From positions 1-43,487 of the forward strand of contig JAWLAT010000037.1 of the NCBI GenBank assembly GCA_041395325.1: a stretch of 43,487 nucleotides of DNA, written 5' to 3'. The notes under the pieces are model-generated. The model saw only the letters and a program-made list of their open reading frames with translations, was not told the DNA's origin and made no database searches. Positions 23,712-32,245 of this stretch are shown here, piece after piece (position 1 is the first letter of the stretch; the number at the start of each line of letters is the position of its first letter). Position numbers and translations under genes: made by a program. This DNA is from JAWLAT01 sp041395325 (GTDB lineage: Bacteria; Pseudomonadota; Gammaproteobacteria; Xanthomonadales; SZUA-5).

Positions 23712-24596
23712 ATGTGGCTCGAAATCCATCTGCAGATCCCATCCACCCAGGCCGAAGCGGTTGAGGCCGTGCTGGAAAGGGTGGGCGCGTTGAGCGTGAC
23801 CTTGCTCGATGCCTACGACGATCCCGTGCTCGAACCGGCGCCGGGAACGCGGCCGTTGTGGCCGCACGTCATTGCCGTGGGGCTGTTTGCGGCCGAGACC
23901 GATCCGCTCGATCTGCTGATCGCACTGGAGTCCGAACTCGCGCCTGAGGTGATGGCGGCGGCGCGCTTTGCCCGCGTCGATGATCGCGACTGGACGCGGG
24001 CATGGATGGATGGCTACCGGCCCATGCGCTTCGGGCGGCGGCTGTGGGTGGTGCCCAGCGGTCATCCGGATCCTGATCAGGCCGATGCCGTGTTGCTGCG
24101 GCTGGATCCGGGTCTGGCTTTCGGCAGCGGCACCCATCCAACCACAGCGCTGTGCCTGAGCTGGCTGGACGGCCTGGACTGGAACGGTGAATCGCTGCTG
24201 GATTTCGGGGCCGGCAGCGGCATCCTGGCCATCGCCGGCCTGAAGCTGGGGGCCGGCAGCGCTGTGGCGATCGACAATGATCCCCAGGCACTGGTGGCCT
24301 GCGCCGACAACGCCCGCCGCAACGGTGTGGTCGAGCATCTGCAGATACTCGACAGTGCGGCAGGCGTGCCACCGTGCTGCGATCGGCTGGTGGCCAACAT
24401 CCTGCTCAGCCCCCTGCTCAGCCTGGCCCCGCAACTGGCCGCCGCGGTGCGGCCTGACGGCGAAGCGGTCTTCTCGGGCCTGCTGGCCGAACAGGAAGGC
24501 GAGTTCTGTCGGCGCTACACCGAGTGGTTCGACGATTTGCGGGTCGAGCACAGCGGTGACTGGATTGCCGTGCGGGGACGGCGCCGCTCGGCTTGA
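23712..24596 (+). CDS. prmA: Ribosomal protein L11 methyltransferase
   Basis: 294 residues, standard length. It trimethylates L11 using S-adenosylmethionine. Marks: MWLEIHLQIP start, DRDWTRAWMDGYRPMRFG, LDPGLAFGSGTHPTT (substrate/active-site loop), motif I LLDFGAGSGILAIAGLKLGA, AIDNDPQAL and LVANIL. The usual Cys of the motif I (VGCGSG) reads Ala here. Start ATG directly after the inverted heptamer array; no clear ribosome site is visible because the array occupies its place, which is odd. Confidence 0.95.
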   Translation: MWLEIHLQIPSTQAEAVEAVLERVGALSVTLLDAYDDPVLEPAPGTRPLWPHVIAVGLFAAETDPLDLLIALESELAPEVMAAARFARVDDRDWTRAWMDGYRPMRFGRRLWVVPSGHPDPDQADAVLLRLDPGLAFGSGTHPTTALCLSWLDGLDWNGESLLDFGAGSGILAIAGLKLGAGSAVAIDNDPQALVACADNARRNGVVEHLQILDSAAGVPPCCDRLVANILLSPLLSLAPQLAAAVRPDGEAVFSGLLAEQEGEFCRRYTEWFDDLRVEHSGDWIAVRGRRRSA

Positions 24597-24601
24597 TCTC
24601 T

Positions 24602-24629
24602 GCGAGGCCCTTCCACGTGCTAGCCTCGC
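24602..24629 (+). terminator. Candidate hairpin after prmA
   Basis: GCGAGGC (24602-24608) and GCCTCGC (24623-24629) form a perfect 7-bp stem with a 14-base loop, five bases beyond the prmA stop. The right arm overlaps a TAGCCT that may be the -10 of the transporter gene. Confidence 0.3.
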
Positions 24630-24657
24630 GCGCCCTCCTGCGGGACGCTCATAGCCC

Positions 24658-25599
24658 ATGGCGCTGCACACCGTTTCCGGCCGTTGGCAACTGGGCCTGC
24701 TGCTCGCCTTTCTGACCGCGACCTTCTGGGCCACGCTGCCGGTGGCGCTGAAAGTGGTCCTGCGCGATCTCGACCCGTTGACGGTGACCTGGTTCCGGTT
24801 CGCCTTTGCTGCGCTGGGAATGGGACTGTGGCTGGCCTGGCGCGGCGGTCCAGGGCGACTGCGACAACTGCCCGGACGCCAGTGGGCGCTGCTGCTGCTG
24901 GCCGGCCTGATGCTGATTGGCAACTACCTGTTCTATCTGTGGGGCCTGGACTACACCACCGCTGCCAACGCTCAGCTGCTGATCCAGCTGGCGCCACTGC
25001 TGATGGCCCTGGGTGGCATCGTCGTCTTCGGCGAGCGCTTTTCGGCCGCCCAATGGCTGGGGCTGGCGTTGGTGGCCGGCGGCTTGTGGCTGTTCTTCGA
25101 CGACCAGCGTGGCCAGAGCGGACACGGTCCCCACTACGCCTTGGGCGCGGCCTGCATCATGGCGGCCGCTGTGGTCTGGGCCATCTATGCCTTGGCGCAA
25201 AAGCAACTGCTGCTGCGGCTGGGTTCGCAGACGATCCTGTGGTGCATTTACGTGCTGGCCGCCGTGGTGCTGGTCCCCTGGGCCGATCTGCCAGCGCTGA
25301 CCCGCCTGTCCGGCACCGCCTGGCTGGCGCTGCTGTATTGCGCCGTCAACACGCTCGGTGCCTACGGGGCTTTCGCCGAAGCGCTGGCGCATTGGGAGGC
25401 CTCGCGAGTATCGGTGGTGCTGGCGTTGACGCCCTTGCTGACGTTGGCCACGGTCGAAATCGTCCATACCGTGGCGCCGGACTGGGCGGCGCCCGAGCAG
25501 ATCGGCCTGCTCGGCGGCATCGGCGCACTGCTGGTGGTGTGCGGTTCCGTGACGACCGCCCTGTTTGGCCGTCAGCGCAGGCTGCCAACGCGAGGCTGA
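24658..25599 (+). CDS. EamA-family (DMT) inner-membrane transporter
   Basis: 313 residues with ten predicted helices in two repeated EamA halves. Marks: FWATLPVALKVVLRDLDPLTVTWFRFAFAALGMG (first half, with the typical W.R...A), TTAANAQLLIQLAPLLMALGGIVVFGE, and again WLALLYCAVNTLGAYGAFAEALAHWEASRVSVVLALTPLLTLATVEI. Members export metabolites or take up nucleosides; substrate unknown. Stands between prmA and the DUF4124 gene. Confidence 0.9.
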   Translation: MALHTVSGRWQLGLLLAFLTATFWATLPVALKVVLRDLDPLTVTWFRFAFAALGMGLWLAWRGGPGRLRQLPGRQWALLLLAGLMLIGNYLFYLWGLDYTTAANAQLLIQLAPLLMALGGIVVFGERFSAAQWLGLALVAGGLWLFFDDQRGQSGHGPHYALGAACIMAAAVVWAIYALAQKQLLLRLGSQTILWCIYVLAAVVLVPWADLPALTRLSGTAWLALLYCAVNTLGAYGAFAEALAHWEASRVSVVLALTPLLTLATVEIVHTVAPDWAAPEQIGLLGGIGALLVVCGSVTTALFGRQRRLPTRG

Positions 25600-25636
25600 C
25601 TGCTATCCTCAGGCGCCCGCCGTAGCACTGTTCGCG

Positions 25637-26329
25637 ATGATCCTGCGCAACCTTGTCCCTGCTGCGGTCCTGTCGGTCAGCGCGCTGCTGATTCTGTGGA
25701 TGCCTGCCGCTGCGCAGGCCGCCGTCTACAAGTGCGTCGGTGCGAACGGGCAACTGACCTACTCACAATCGCCCTGTGTCGGCGAACAGCGCCAGGAAGT
25801 GTTGCAGCCCGACCGGCCGCTGGCCGCACAAGCCGGTGGACCCGAGAGTCGCTATCGCGATTGGCAGGAACTGACTGAGCGCTTCGCCTGCGACGACGTG
25901 GACACGGCGATGGCCGTGCTTCCCAACCGCTTGAGCATGATCAGCCTGATGGCTGATCTGGCCAGGCAGCCCGGCCGCAGCGCGCGCTGGATTCAGGATC
26001 AGGCCGATGCCGATCCCGCGCTCCTGCAGGACGGCTATCTGTTCCGCGGCGCGTTGTGCACGGTCCGGCTGGTCGAGCAGCCCGGCGAGCTTGCGCTCGG
26101 CCTGGGTTGGTATTCAGCTGCGCCGCGGCAATTCGGGTCCTGGCCCGAACGGCGGCTGCTCGCCGCCCTGCGAGAACTGGGATACGACGAAGTCCATGCG
26201 GCCGCAGCAGATCATGAGTCGGAAATGCGCTTTCAGGGCGCCGGTTTCGATTGTCATTTGCGAGTCCATCGCAGCAGTACCGATGCCTCTCTGGATCTGG
26301 AATGCGTTCGCGGTGGCGTGGAACCCTAG
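25637..26329 (+). CDS. DUF4124-domain secreted protein
   Basis: 230 residues from ATG 25637. Signal peptide of about 28 residues (VSALLILWMPAAAQA). Directly after it comes AVYKCVGANGQLTYSQSPC, the DUF4124 motif (a two-cysteine beta hairpin seen in many proteobacterial periplasmic proteins). The rest (about 85-230), with four more cysteines, is not recognised. TATCCT at 25604-25609 may be its -10 box. It converges with the DUF3426 gene, 12 bases apart. Confidence 0.8.
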   Translation: MILRNLVPAAVLSVSALLILWMPAAAQAAVYKCVGANGQLTYSQSPCVGEQRQEVLQPDRPLAAQAGGPESRYRDWQELTERFACDDVDTAMAVLPNRLSMISLMADLARQPGRSARWIQDQADADPALLQDGYLFRGALCTVRLVEQPGELALGLGWYSAAPRQFGSWPERRLLAALRELGYDEVHAAAADHESEMRFQGAGFDCHLRVHRSSTDASLDLECVRGGVEP

Positions 26330-26341
26330 TCGGTCGCGGCG

Positions 26342-27322
26342 TCAGCCTTCGCCCGGTGAGAGGAAATCAAACTCGAAGGCCAGCGCGTCCTGACCCGGGT
26401 CGGCCACCTCGAACAGCAATGGCAGACTGGATTGACCGGGAAAACCTCGCCGCAAGGCGTCGGGGTCGGCCAGATATTCCTCTGGCCGGAAGCGCCGCAT
26501 CGCCACCACTTGATCGTTCAGGTTGGCCAGACGGACCTCCACGATGGGGAATGGCGCCACCACTGCAGACTCGTTCTTCAGTGTGCCGCTGATCACCAGG
26601 GCCCCGCTCAGGTGCTCGTGGGGTCGAACCTCCCGGGCCAGCAGGCGCAGTCCATCGATGCTGACGGGCAAGGGTACCGTGCAGCCCAACGACTCGCAGG
26701 TCGCCTCCAGCCACGGGCGGACACGGGCATCAGACCACCAGCGCTGTCGCTCGGCCCAAGCCACCTGCAGCACCAGCAACACGCCGAGTAGCACGCTACC
26801 CCAGGCCCAGGCGCGCGCTGGCGGTGCGCTGGCAATGTTCGACTGAATGGGGCTCCGCGCCACTCTTGGTGCATCGGTTGATGCCAGATGCAACTCGCGT
26901 GTTGGGCCGGTGGGCATCCGTGGGCTGTGCACCGGCGCAATGGGGCGAGGCCGAATGGCTGCGGATTCCTGCCGTCCCGGCTCTCTGGCCGGGAAATGGG
27001 CCGCATCGGCATGCAACGAGGGCAGTTCCTGCAGGTCCGGGGCAGCCAGCCATTCACCCGGCAAGCGTGCTTCGTTGCCTTCGTGCTCGGTCGGATCGTC
27101 GCGCCGTGGATGCATCGCCGGCACATCGAGCACGGGCGGCACGCCAGAGGGCAGTCGCAGCGGCAGGGTCTGGAAGCTGTCGACCGGCAAGGACTCGGTC
27201 AGCGTGGCCAGCGCATCGAAGACGGTGCCGCAGTGCCCGCAGCGCAGCCGTCCGCGACCGCTGGCAACCGGGTCCGGTCCGACGCGATAGACGGTCAGGC
27301 AATCGGGGCATTGGGTATACAT
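26342..27322 (-). CDS. DUF3426 zinc-ribbon membrane protein
   Basis: 326 residues. N-terminal MJ0042-type zinc ribbon: Cys5, Cys8 (CPDC), Cys28 and Cys31 (CGHC). A long disordered Pro/Arg-rich linker follows, then a single membrane helix at about 172-189 (WAWGSVLLGVLLVLQVAWA) and a C-terminal DUF3426 domain (LRLLAREVRPHEHLSGALVISGTLKNESA.V..FPIVEVRL.N....VAMRRFRPEEYL). In related genomes this gene usually follows prmA on the same strand; here it is inverted and separated by two genes. Function unknown. Confidence 0.88.
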   Translation of the reverse strand: MYTQCPDCLTVYRVGPDPVASGRGRLRCGHCGTVFDALATLTESLPVDSFQTLPLRLPSGVPPVLDVPAMHPRRDDPTEHEGNEARLPGEWLAAPDLQELPSLHADAAHFPAREPGRQESAAIRPRPIAPVHSPRMPTGPTRELHLASTDAPRVARSPIQSNIASAPPARAWAWGSVLLGVLLVLQVAWAERQRWWSDARVRPWLEATCESLGCTVPLPVSIDGLRLLAREVRPHEHLSGALVISGTLKNESAVVAPFPIVEVRLANLNDQVVAMRRFRPEEYLADPDALRRGFPGQSSLPLLFEVADPGQDALAFEFDFLSPGEG

Positions 27323-27328
27323 GGGCGC

Positions 27329-27334
27329 AGTCTA
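27329..27334 (-). promoter_or_regulatory. Possible -10 box of the DUF3426 gene (leaderless transcript)
   Basis: TAGACT on the minus strand lies so close to the ATG (27322) that transcription would begin at or next to the start codon. No -35 match and no ribosome site are visible. Confidence 0.3.
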
Positions 27335-27555
27335 ACCTGCCAGTTTCGCCAGTCCTCCATGGCCAGCGCGAAACCGAGCGTCGAAGCGCCGTGAACGCCG
27401 GCTTGCGGTCTGCCACGGGAGCTGAATACACATCTGCTGGTCGCGTTCGGACCTGGCAGACGCACGCTCGTAACTGGTGCAGGCGGCCTCCGACCTGACC
27501 GATCACCGACAATGCACGACCCACGGCGGCATCCAGTACCGTCGGGCATCTCGCC

Positions 27556-27561
27556 TATACT
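27556..27561 (+). promoter_or_regulatory. -10 box (TATACT) of the ETF-QO gene
   Basis: TATACT followed by CGCCG, in the same 12-base context as at 3472-3483. A purine-rich ribosome site GGGAAGAG precedes the ATG at 27592. Confidence 0.5.
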
Positions 27562-27591
27562 CGCCGGCGATCCAGCAGCGGGAAGAGTCTG

Positions 27592-29187
27592 ATGAGCGAG
27601 CGCGCGGTGATGGAATATGACGTGGTGGTGGTCGGTGCCGGACCGGCCGGCCTGTCCTGCGCCTTGCGCCTGAAACAGCTCAATCCCGAACTGGGTGTCT
27701 GTGTCATCGAGAAGGGCTCGACCATCGGTGCGCACATCCTGTCCGGCGCGGTGATCGAACCCGAGCCGCTGGATGCGTTGCTGCCGGGCTGGCGCGATGC
27801 GCCACCGCCGATCTGCGTGCCGGTGGCCAAGGACGAGTTCTACTGGCTGACCCGGCATGGCCGGATGAAGCTGCCGACACCGCCGACGATGAACAACCAC
27901 GGCAACTTCATCGTCTCGCTGGGGGCCATGTGTGGCTGGCTGGCCCCGCAGCTGGAAGCCGCCGGGGTGGAGATCTATCCGGGCTTCGCTGCCGCCGAAA
28001 CGATCATCGGCGACGATGGCGCGGTCAAGGGCGTGCGCATTGGTGACATGGGCATCGGTCGCGATGGGCAGCCCAAGGACAGCTACACCGAAGGTGTGGA
28101 CATTCTGGCCAAGGTCACTGTGCTGGCCGAGGGTGCGCGTGGTCATCTGACCAAGCAGCTGATCAAGCGCTACGCACTGGACGCCGAGGCCGATCCGCAA
28201 ACCTGGTCGATCGGCATCAAGGAGCTCTGGCAGCTGCCCACTGGCCGGGTCCAGCCCGGGCTGGTCTGGCACACGGTCGGCTGGCCGGCCGACAACGGCA
28301 CCTATGCCGGCAGCTTCCTTTATCACCTTGATGCCGATCGGGTTGCGCTCGGCTATGTCTCGGGACTGGACTACCGCGATCCGAACTACCAGCCCTATGA
28401 GGCCTTTCAGCAATGGAAGCACCATCCGATGATCAAGCCGCTGCTGGATGGCGGCACGATTCAGTCGGCCGGCGCGCGCGCCATCGTCACCGGCGGCTGG
28501 CAGGCGCTGCCCAAGCTGGAAATGCCGGGCGCGATGCTGATCGGCGACACCGCCGGGCTGCTCAACGTGCCGAAGATCAAGGGCACCCATCAGGCCATCC
28601 GCTCCGGCATGCTCGCCGCCGAACATCTGGCCGAGAATCTGAACCCGGCCGGCTTCGACGCGCGCCTGCGCGCCTCGCCGGCGATGGCCGAGCTGAAGAC
28701 CGTCCGCAACATCAAGCCGGCCTTCAAGAAGGGCTTGTGGACCGGCATGGCCAATGCTGCGCTGGAGACCGTCACTTTCGGCAAGCTGCCCTGGACCCTG
28801 CACACCAAGCCCGACTACGAACAGCTGCGCAAGCAGGGCGAGTGCGAGGTCAAGCGCGACTACGTCGAACGTGAGCTCCCGCCGCGCGACCGCCTGCAGG
28901 GCGTCTACTACGCCTCCACCGCCCACGACGAGGATCAGCCGATCCACCTGCACGTGGCCGACACCGACGTCTGCATCAGCCGTTGCACCGAGGAATACGG
29001 CAACCCCTGCACCCGCTTCTGCCCGGCCGGCGTCTACGAAATGGTTGAGGACGAGAACGGCCGCCGGCTGCAGATCAATGCCGCCAACTGCGTGCACTGC
29101 AAGACCTGCGACATCAAGGATCCCTACCAGATCATCAACTGGGTCACGCCGGAGGGTGGGTCGGGGCCGAATTATCAGAACCTTTGA
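27592..29187 (+). CDS. Electron transfer flavoprotein-ubiquinone oxidoreductase
   Basis: 531 residues, the normal size for ETF-QO (ETFDH/etfD). It takes electrons from reduced ETF (fatty-acid and amino-acid oxidation) to ubiquinone on the inner face of the membrane. Seen: FAD-binding VVVVGAGPAGLSCALRL near the N-terminus, GAHILSGAVIEP, GAMCGWLAPQLEAAGVE, WSIGIKELWQ, GDTAGLLNVPKIKGTHQAIRSG, and the C-terminal 4Fe-4S ferredoxin region with FCPAGVYE and NCVHCKTCDIKDP supplying four cysteines. A monocistronic unit with its own promoter; the etfAB genes are not in the window. A heptamer array follows. Confidence 0.97.
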   Translation: MSERAVMEYDVVVVGAGPAGLSCALRLKQLNPELGVCVIEKGSTIGAHILSGAVIEPEPLDALLPGWRDAPPPICVPVAKDEFYWLTRHGRMKLPTPPTMNNHGNFIVSLGAMCGWLAPQLEAAGVEIYPGFAAAETIIGDDGAVKGVRIGDMGIGRDGQPKDSYTEGVDILAKVTVLAEGARGHLTKQLIKRYALDAEADPQTWSIGIKELWQLPTGRVQPGLVWHTVGWPADNGTYAGSFLYHLDADRVALGYVSGLDYRDPNYQPYEAFQQWKHHPMIKPLLDGGTIQSAGARAIVTGGWQALPKLEMPGAMLIGDTAGLLNVPKIKGTHQAIRSGMLAAEHLAENLNPAGFDARLRASPAMAELKTVRNIKPAFKKGLWTGMANAALETVTFGKLPWTLHTKPDYEQLRKQGECEVKRDYVERELPPRDRLQGVYYASTAHDEDQPIHLHVADTDVCISRCTEEYGNPCTRFCPAGVYEMVEDENGRRLQINAANCVHCKTCDIKDPYQIINWVTPEGGSGPNYQNL

Positions 29188-29192
29188 TTCGA

Positions 29193-29220
29193 GGGCCCAG
29201 GGCCCAGGGCTCAGGGCCCA
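29193..29220 (+). repeat. GGGCNCA heptamer array 4 (4 units)
   Basis: GGGCCCA, GGGCCCA, GGGCTCA, GGGCCCA, five bases after the ETF-QO stop and in its sense direction. Just beyond it, CAGTTCCAGTTGCCAGTTCC shows a short CAGTT(C/G)C direct repeat. Confidence 0.8.
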
Positions 29221-29293
29221 GGGAAAAGCAGTTCCAGTTGCCAGTTCCAGTGGCCAGTTGCGAGCTGGGCTGGCCTTTGCTGGCAAGCCTGAT

Positions 29294-29324
29294 GTAGGAG
29301 CGTGCCTGCACGCGATTGAGCGCC
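29294..29324 (+). repeat. REP-like element, copy 3
   Basis: GTAGGAGCGTGCCTGCACGC followed by GATTGAGCGCC. Its arms GCGTGC / GCACGC form a short hairpin. Confidence 0.7.
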
Positions 29325-29373
29325 GACTTCTGGCGCCATCGTGGGTGGGGTTTCGCGCTGTGACGGCTGTTCA

Positions 29374-29399
29374 GTGGGAGCGAGCTTGCTCGCGATCTC
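29374..29399 (+). repeat. REP-like element, copy 4
   Basis: GTGGGAGCGAGCTTGCTCGC followed by GATCTC: the variant with GCGAGC-TT-GCTCGC hairpin arms. Copies 3 and 4 lie side by side in the ETF-QO/pyrC convergent gap. Confidence 0.72.
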
Positions 29400-29420
29400 T
29401 GGAATCTGGCCCGCCAGCGT

Positions 29421-30497
29421 TCAAATGCCTACCGCAAACCGCCAGCCCAATGTCTGCCCGGCCTGAAAAGGCACGATCTGGGTATCGGCCGCGGCAATTC
29501 GGTCCTCCACCTGCCAGTCGCGGCGTTCCAGCACCACCTGCCCTTCGTTGAGTGGCAGGCCGTAGAAGCGCGGGCCGTTTTCCGAGGCGAAGGCTTCCAA
29601 TCGGTCCAGTGCGCCTTCTTCGTCGAACACACTGGCATAGACCTCCAGCGCGACCGGGGCGTTGTAAATGCCGGCGCAGCCGCAGGCCGATTCCTTGGCG
29701 CCGATGGCATGCGGGGCCGAGTCGGTGCCGAGAAAGAAGCGGGGATGGCCGGTGGTGGCGGCACGGCGCAAGGCGAGACGATGGCGCTCGCGTTTGGCGA
29801 CCGGCAGGCAGTAGTGATGCGGACGGATGCCACCCACCAGCATGTCGTTGCGATTGATCACCAGATGGTGCGGCGTGATCGTTGCGCCCAGGAACTGGTC
29901 GCCGGCCTCCACGAAGTTCACCGCCTGCTCGGTGGTGATGTGCTCGAAGACGATCTTCAGCTCGGGAAAATCACGACGGATGCGGCTCAATACCCGCTCG
30001 ATGAACACCGCTTCGCGGTCGAAGATGTCGATCTGCGCATCGGTGACCTCGCCATGCACCAGCAGCGGCATGCCGGTGCGCTGCATGGCCTCGTAGACCG
30101 CGCCCAGGCCCAGTGGATCGGTGACGCCGTGGGCTGAGTTGGTGGTGGCATGGGCCGGATAGAGCTTGGCCGCGGCGAACACGCCGGCCTGGTAGCCACG
30201 CACCAGTTCGGCCGGCTCGATGCTGTCGGTCAGATAGGCCGTCATGAGCGGCTGAAAATCCGAACCGGGCGGCAGCGCGCTGAGGATGCGTTCGCGATAG
30301 GCCTGTGCCGCCGCCACCGTCGTCACCGGCGGGGTCAGATTGGGCATGACGATGGCGCGGGCAAATTGCGTCGCGGTGGCCCGAGCCACGGCCGCCAGCA
30401 TGGCGCCATCTCGCAGATGCACGTGCCAGTCGTCGGGACGGCGAATCACCAGGCGGTCTCCGGCAGCGGCCGGGCGTTCGGAGAGGCTGGGGTCCAT
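29421..30497 (-). CDS. pyrC: Dihydroorotase (class II, homodimeric)
   Basis: 358 residues from ATG 30497 (a TTG 15 bases earlier is possible). The enzyme closes carbamoyl-aspartate to dihydroorotate in pyrimidine synthesis. Zinc-site residues are all present: His25 and His27 in DDWHVHLRDG, carboxylated Lys111 in AAAKLYPAHATTNSAHGV, His148 in VHGE, His186 in FEHI, and Asp259 in FLGTDSAPH. Length matches E. coli PyrC (348). It faces ETF-QO and is divergent from the CadC-like regulator. Confidence 0.97.
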   Translation of the reverse strand: MDPSLSERPAAAGDRLVIRRPDDWHVHLRDGAMLAAVARATATQFARAIVMPNLTPPVTTVAAAQAYRERILSALPPGSDFQPLMTAYLTDSIEPAELVRGYQAGVFAAAKLYPAHATTNSAHGVTDPLGLGAVYEAMQRTGMPLLVHGEVTDAQIDIFDREAVFIERVLSRIRRDFPELKIVFEHITTEQAVNFVEAGDQFLGATITPHHLVINRNDMLVGGIRPHHYCLPVAKRERHRLALRRAATTGHPRFFLGTDSAPHAIGAKESACGCAGIYNAPVALEVYASVFDEEGALDRLEAFASENGPRFYGLPLNEGQVVLERRDWQVEDRIAAADTQIVPFQAGQTLGWRFAVGI

Positions 30498-30606
30498 GGC
30501 GGGCCGCTGCAAAGTCAGGGGGCACAGAGCCTACCCGCCCTGATCGAACAGATACAGTCGCCAGAATGTGCAACGACGGTCGTCGCGAGCATCGCCATGG
30601 CACCGC

Positions 30607-30612
30607 TATAAT
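30607..30612 (+). promoter_or_regulatory. -10 box (TATAAT) of the CadC-like regulator gene
   Basis: A consensus TATAAT 80 bases before the regulator ATG in otherwise GC-rich DNA. No clear -35. The transcript leader would be about 75 bases. Confidence 0.5.
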
Positions 30613-30692
30613 GCAGTTCTCGGGGGTAACGACATGCGCGCGATGCCAGAGCCACCCTTGACGTCAGTCGCCGACAACTGGACCGATCGCGC

Positions 30693-32174
30693 ATGAATGC
30701 CGCGGCGCCGACCATGCGCTGGCACATCGGCGCCGCGTTGCAGCTCGACGGACCCGAGCGTTCCTTGCGCCGGGGCCATGAGGCCATCACCTTGCCGCCA
30801 CGTGCCTTCGATCTGCTGGTGCGGTTGGCCCAGGCTGAAGGGCGCCTGCTGGGCAAGTCACAATTGCTGGAAGAGGTCTGGGACGACCGGTTGGTCGAAG
30901 ACGGCACCCTGTCCCGGCATATCTGGTTGTTGCGCAAGGCCCTGGGCGCCGATGCGGCCTTGCTGGAAACGGTGCCAAAGGTCGGCTATCGCCTGCTGGG
31001 TGTGTCGCCGCTGAGTGATCCATCGGTTGTGGCGCCCGTCAATTCAGCCGCATCCGGACCGGGTTCGGCAAATTCGACTCCCGCTGATTCATCTTGGCGT
31101 GGTTGGCGAGGGCTGCTCGGCGGCGTCGTCGCCATCGTCCTGATGTCGATGTCAATCTGGGGCGTCTGGCGGACCCAGTCCGGCGAACGGTCATCCGGCA
31201 CAGTGCAACAGGAACAGGCGCAACTGCTCGCCGTGCGCGCCCAGGCGCTGATGGCCAGGCGTTCGGAGGCAGATCTGCTGGAGGCCATCCAGCTCTATCG
31301 CCAGGCCTTGGCGCTGGCCCCCGAGCAGGCCCAGCATCATGCCGGTCTGGCCATGGCCCTGGCACTGGTCTCCGACGTGGCCCTGCCGGCCGAGACCAAT
31401 GACAGTGCCCGCCAATCCGCCCAGCAGGCACTCGCCCTGCAGCCTGACAATGCCAACGCGCTGGCGGTGCTGGGGTTGGTGGCCATGAACCGGGATCGCG
31501 ATTGGCTGGAGGCCGAAGCGCGCTTTCGGCAGGCGCTGGCGATCGACCCGACGCACCTGCGCTCGCGTCACTGGCTGGGCGAGCTGCTGGTATTGCTCGG
31601 CGAGCGTCAGACCGATGGCTTGGCGGAACTGGAGCAAGCGCACGCGTTGGCGCCCATGGACGTCGCCATCGCCAGCGATCTGGCCAAGGCGGCCTACTTC
31701 TCGCGACGGTACGATCAGGCCGTCGACTCGGCGACCCGCGCAATGGCGCTGGATCCGGCCTTTGCCCACTCCTATCGTTGGCGGGCTCTGGCCGGTGTCG
31801 AAGTCGGTCAGTGCGTACAGGCGATGGCCGACGCCAGGGCCGCGGTCCGGCTGGATCCTGCGCCAGTGGTCCGCGCTGAGCACATCTATGTGCTGGGTCG
31901 CTGCGAGCATCACCAGGACGCGAGCGATCTGGCCGCGCAACTGCGCAGCGAGTCGCAGGCCGGCTATATCACGCCCATCGCGCTGCTGTTGGTGGCGCTG
32001 GCCCTGGACGAACGCTCCGCGGCCCTGGACGCGCTGGAGGCGGCCGTGCGCAACGGCAACATGATCCTCGGCCTGGCCACCGCGCCGGCACTGGACGCGA
32101 TTCGCAGCGAGCCGCGCTTTCTCGCCTTGCTGGCCCAACTCAACGCCGAATCGCGCGCCGTAAGCAGTCGGTAA
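30693..32174 (+). CDS. CadC-like membrane-anchored regulator with TPR sensor
   Basis: 493 residues. Residues 9-105 form an OmpR-type winged helix (LPPRAFDLLVRLAQAEGRLLGKSQLLEEVW, LSRHIWLLRKALG, VPKVGYRLLG), without a receiver domain. A Ser/Pro-rich linker follows, then one membrane helix at about 139-158 (GLLGGVVAIVLMSMSIWGVW), then TPR-like repeats in the periplasm (170-480; AIQLYRQALALAPEQAQHHAGLAMAL, AEARFRQALAIDPTHLRSRHWLGELL). This is the ToxR/CadC one-component layout, with the sensor outside and DNA binding inside. OmpR-type domains bind direct repeats about one turn apart; such repeats (GTAAGC, 11-bp period) lie at the end of this gene, before 32246, and before 36188. Target assignment is inference. 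Confidence 0.88.
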   Translation: MNAAAPTMRWHIGAALQLDGPERSLRRGHEAITLPPRAFDLLVRLAQAEGRLLGKSQLLEEVWDDRLVEDGTLSRHIWLLRKALGADAALLETVPKVGYRLLGVSPLSDPSVVAPVNSAASGPGSANSTPADSSWRGWRGLLGGVVAIVLMSMSIWGVWRTQSGERSSGTVQQEQAQLLAVRAQALMARRSEADLLEAIQLYRQALALAPEQAQHHAGLAMALALVSDVALPAETNDSARQSAQQALALQPDNANALAVLGLVAMNRDRDWLEAEARFRQALAIDPTHLRSRHWLGELLVLLGERQTDGLAELEQAHALAPMDVAIASDLAKAAYFSRRYDQAVDSATRAMALDPAFAHSYRWRALAGVEVGQCVQAMADARAAVRLDPAPVVRAEHIYVLGRCEHHQDASDLAAQLRSESQAGYITPIALLLVALALDERSAALDALEAAVRNGNMILGLATAPALDAIRSEPRFLALLAQLNAESRAVSSR

Positions 32175-32192
32175 GCGGTCAGTAAGGACGGC
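32160..32192 (+). promoter_or_regulatory. Three tandem GTAAGC repeats, 11-bp period
   Basis: GTAAGCAGTCG, GTAAGCGGTCA and GTAAGGACGGC begin at 32160, 32171 and 32182, i.e. exactly 11 bases apart. They overlap the last codons and stop of the regulator gene and lie 54-86 bases before the next ATG. Direct repeats in phase with the helix suit an OmpR/CadC-type winged-helix dimer or multimer. A matching pair lies before 36188. Confidence 0.6.
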
Positions 32193-32245
32193 AACTGCCG
32201 CCGACACGGACACTGGACGCCAATCCCGACCGAGGAAGGCGCATC

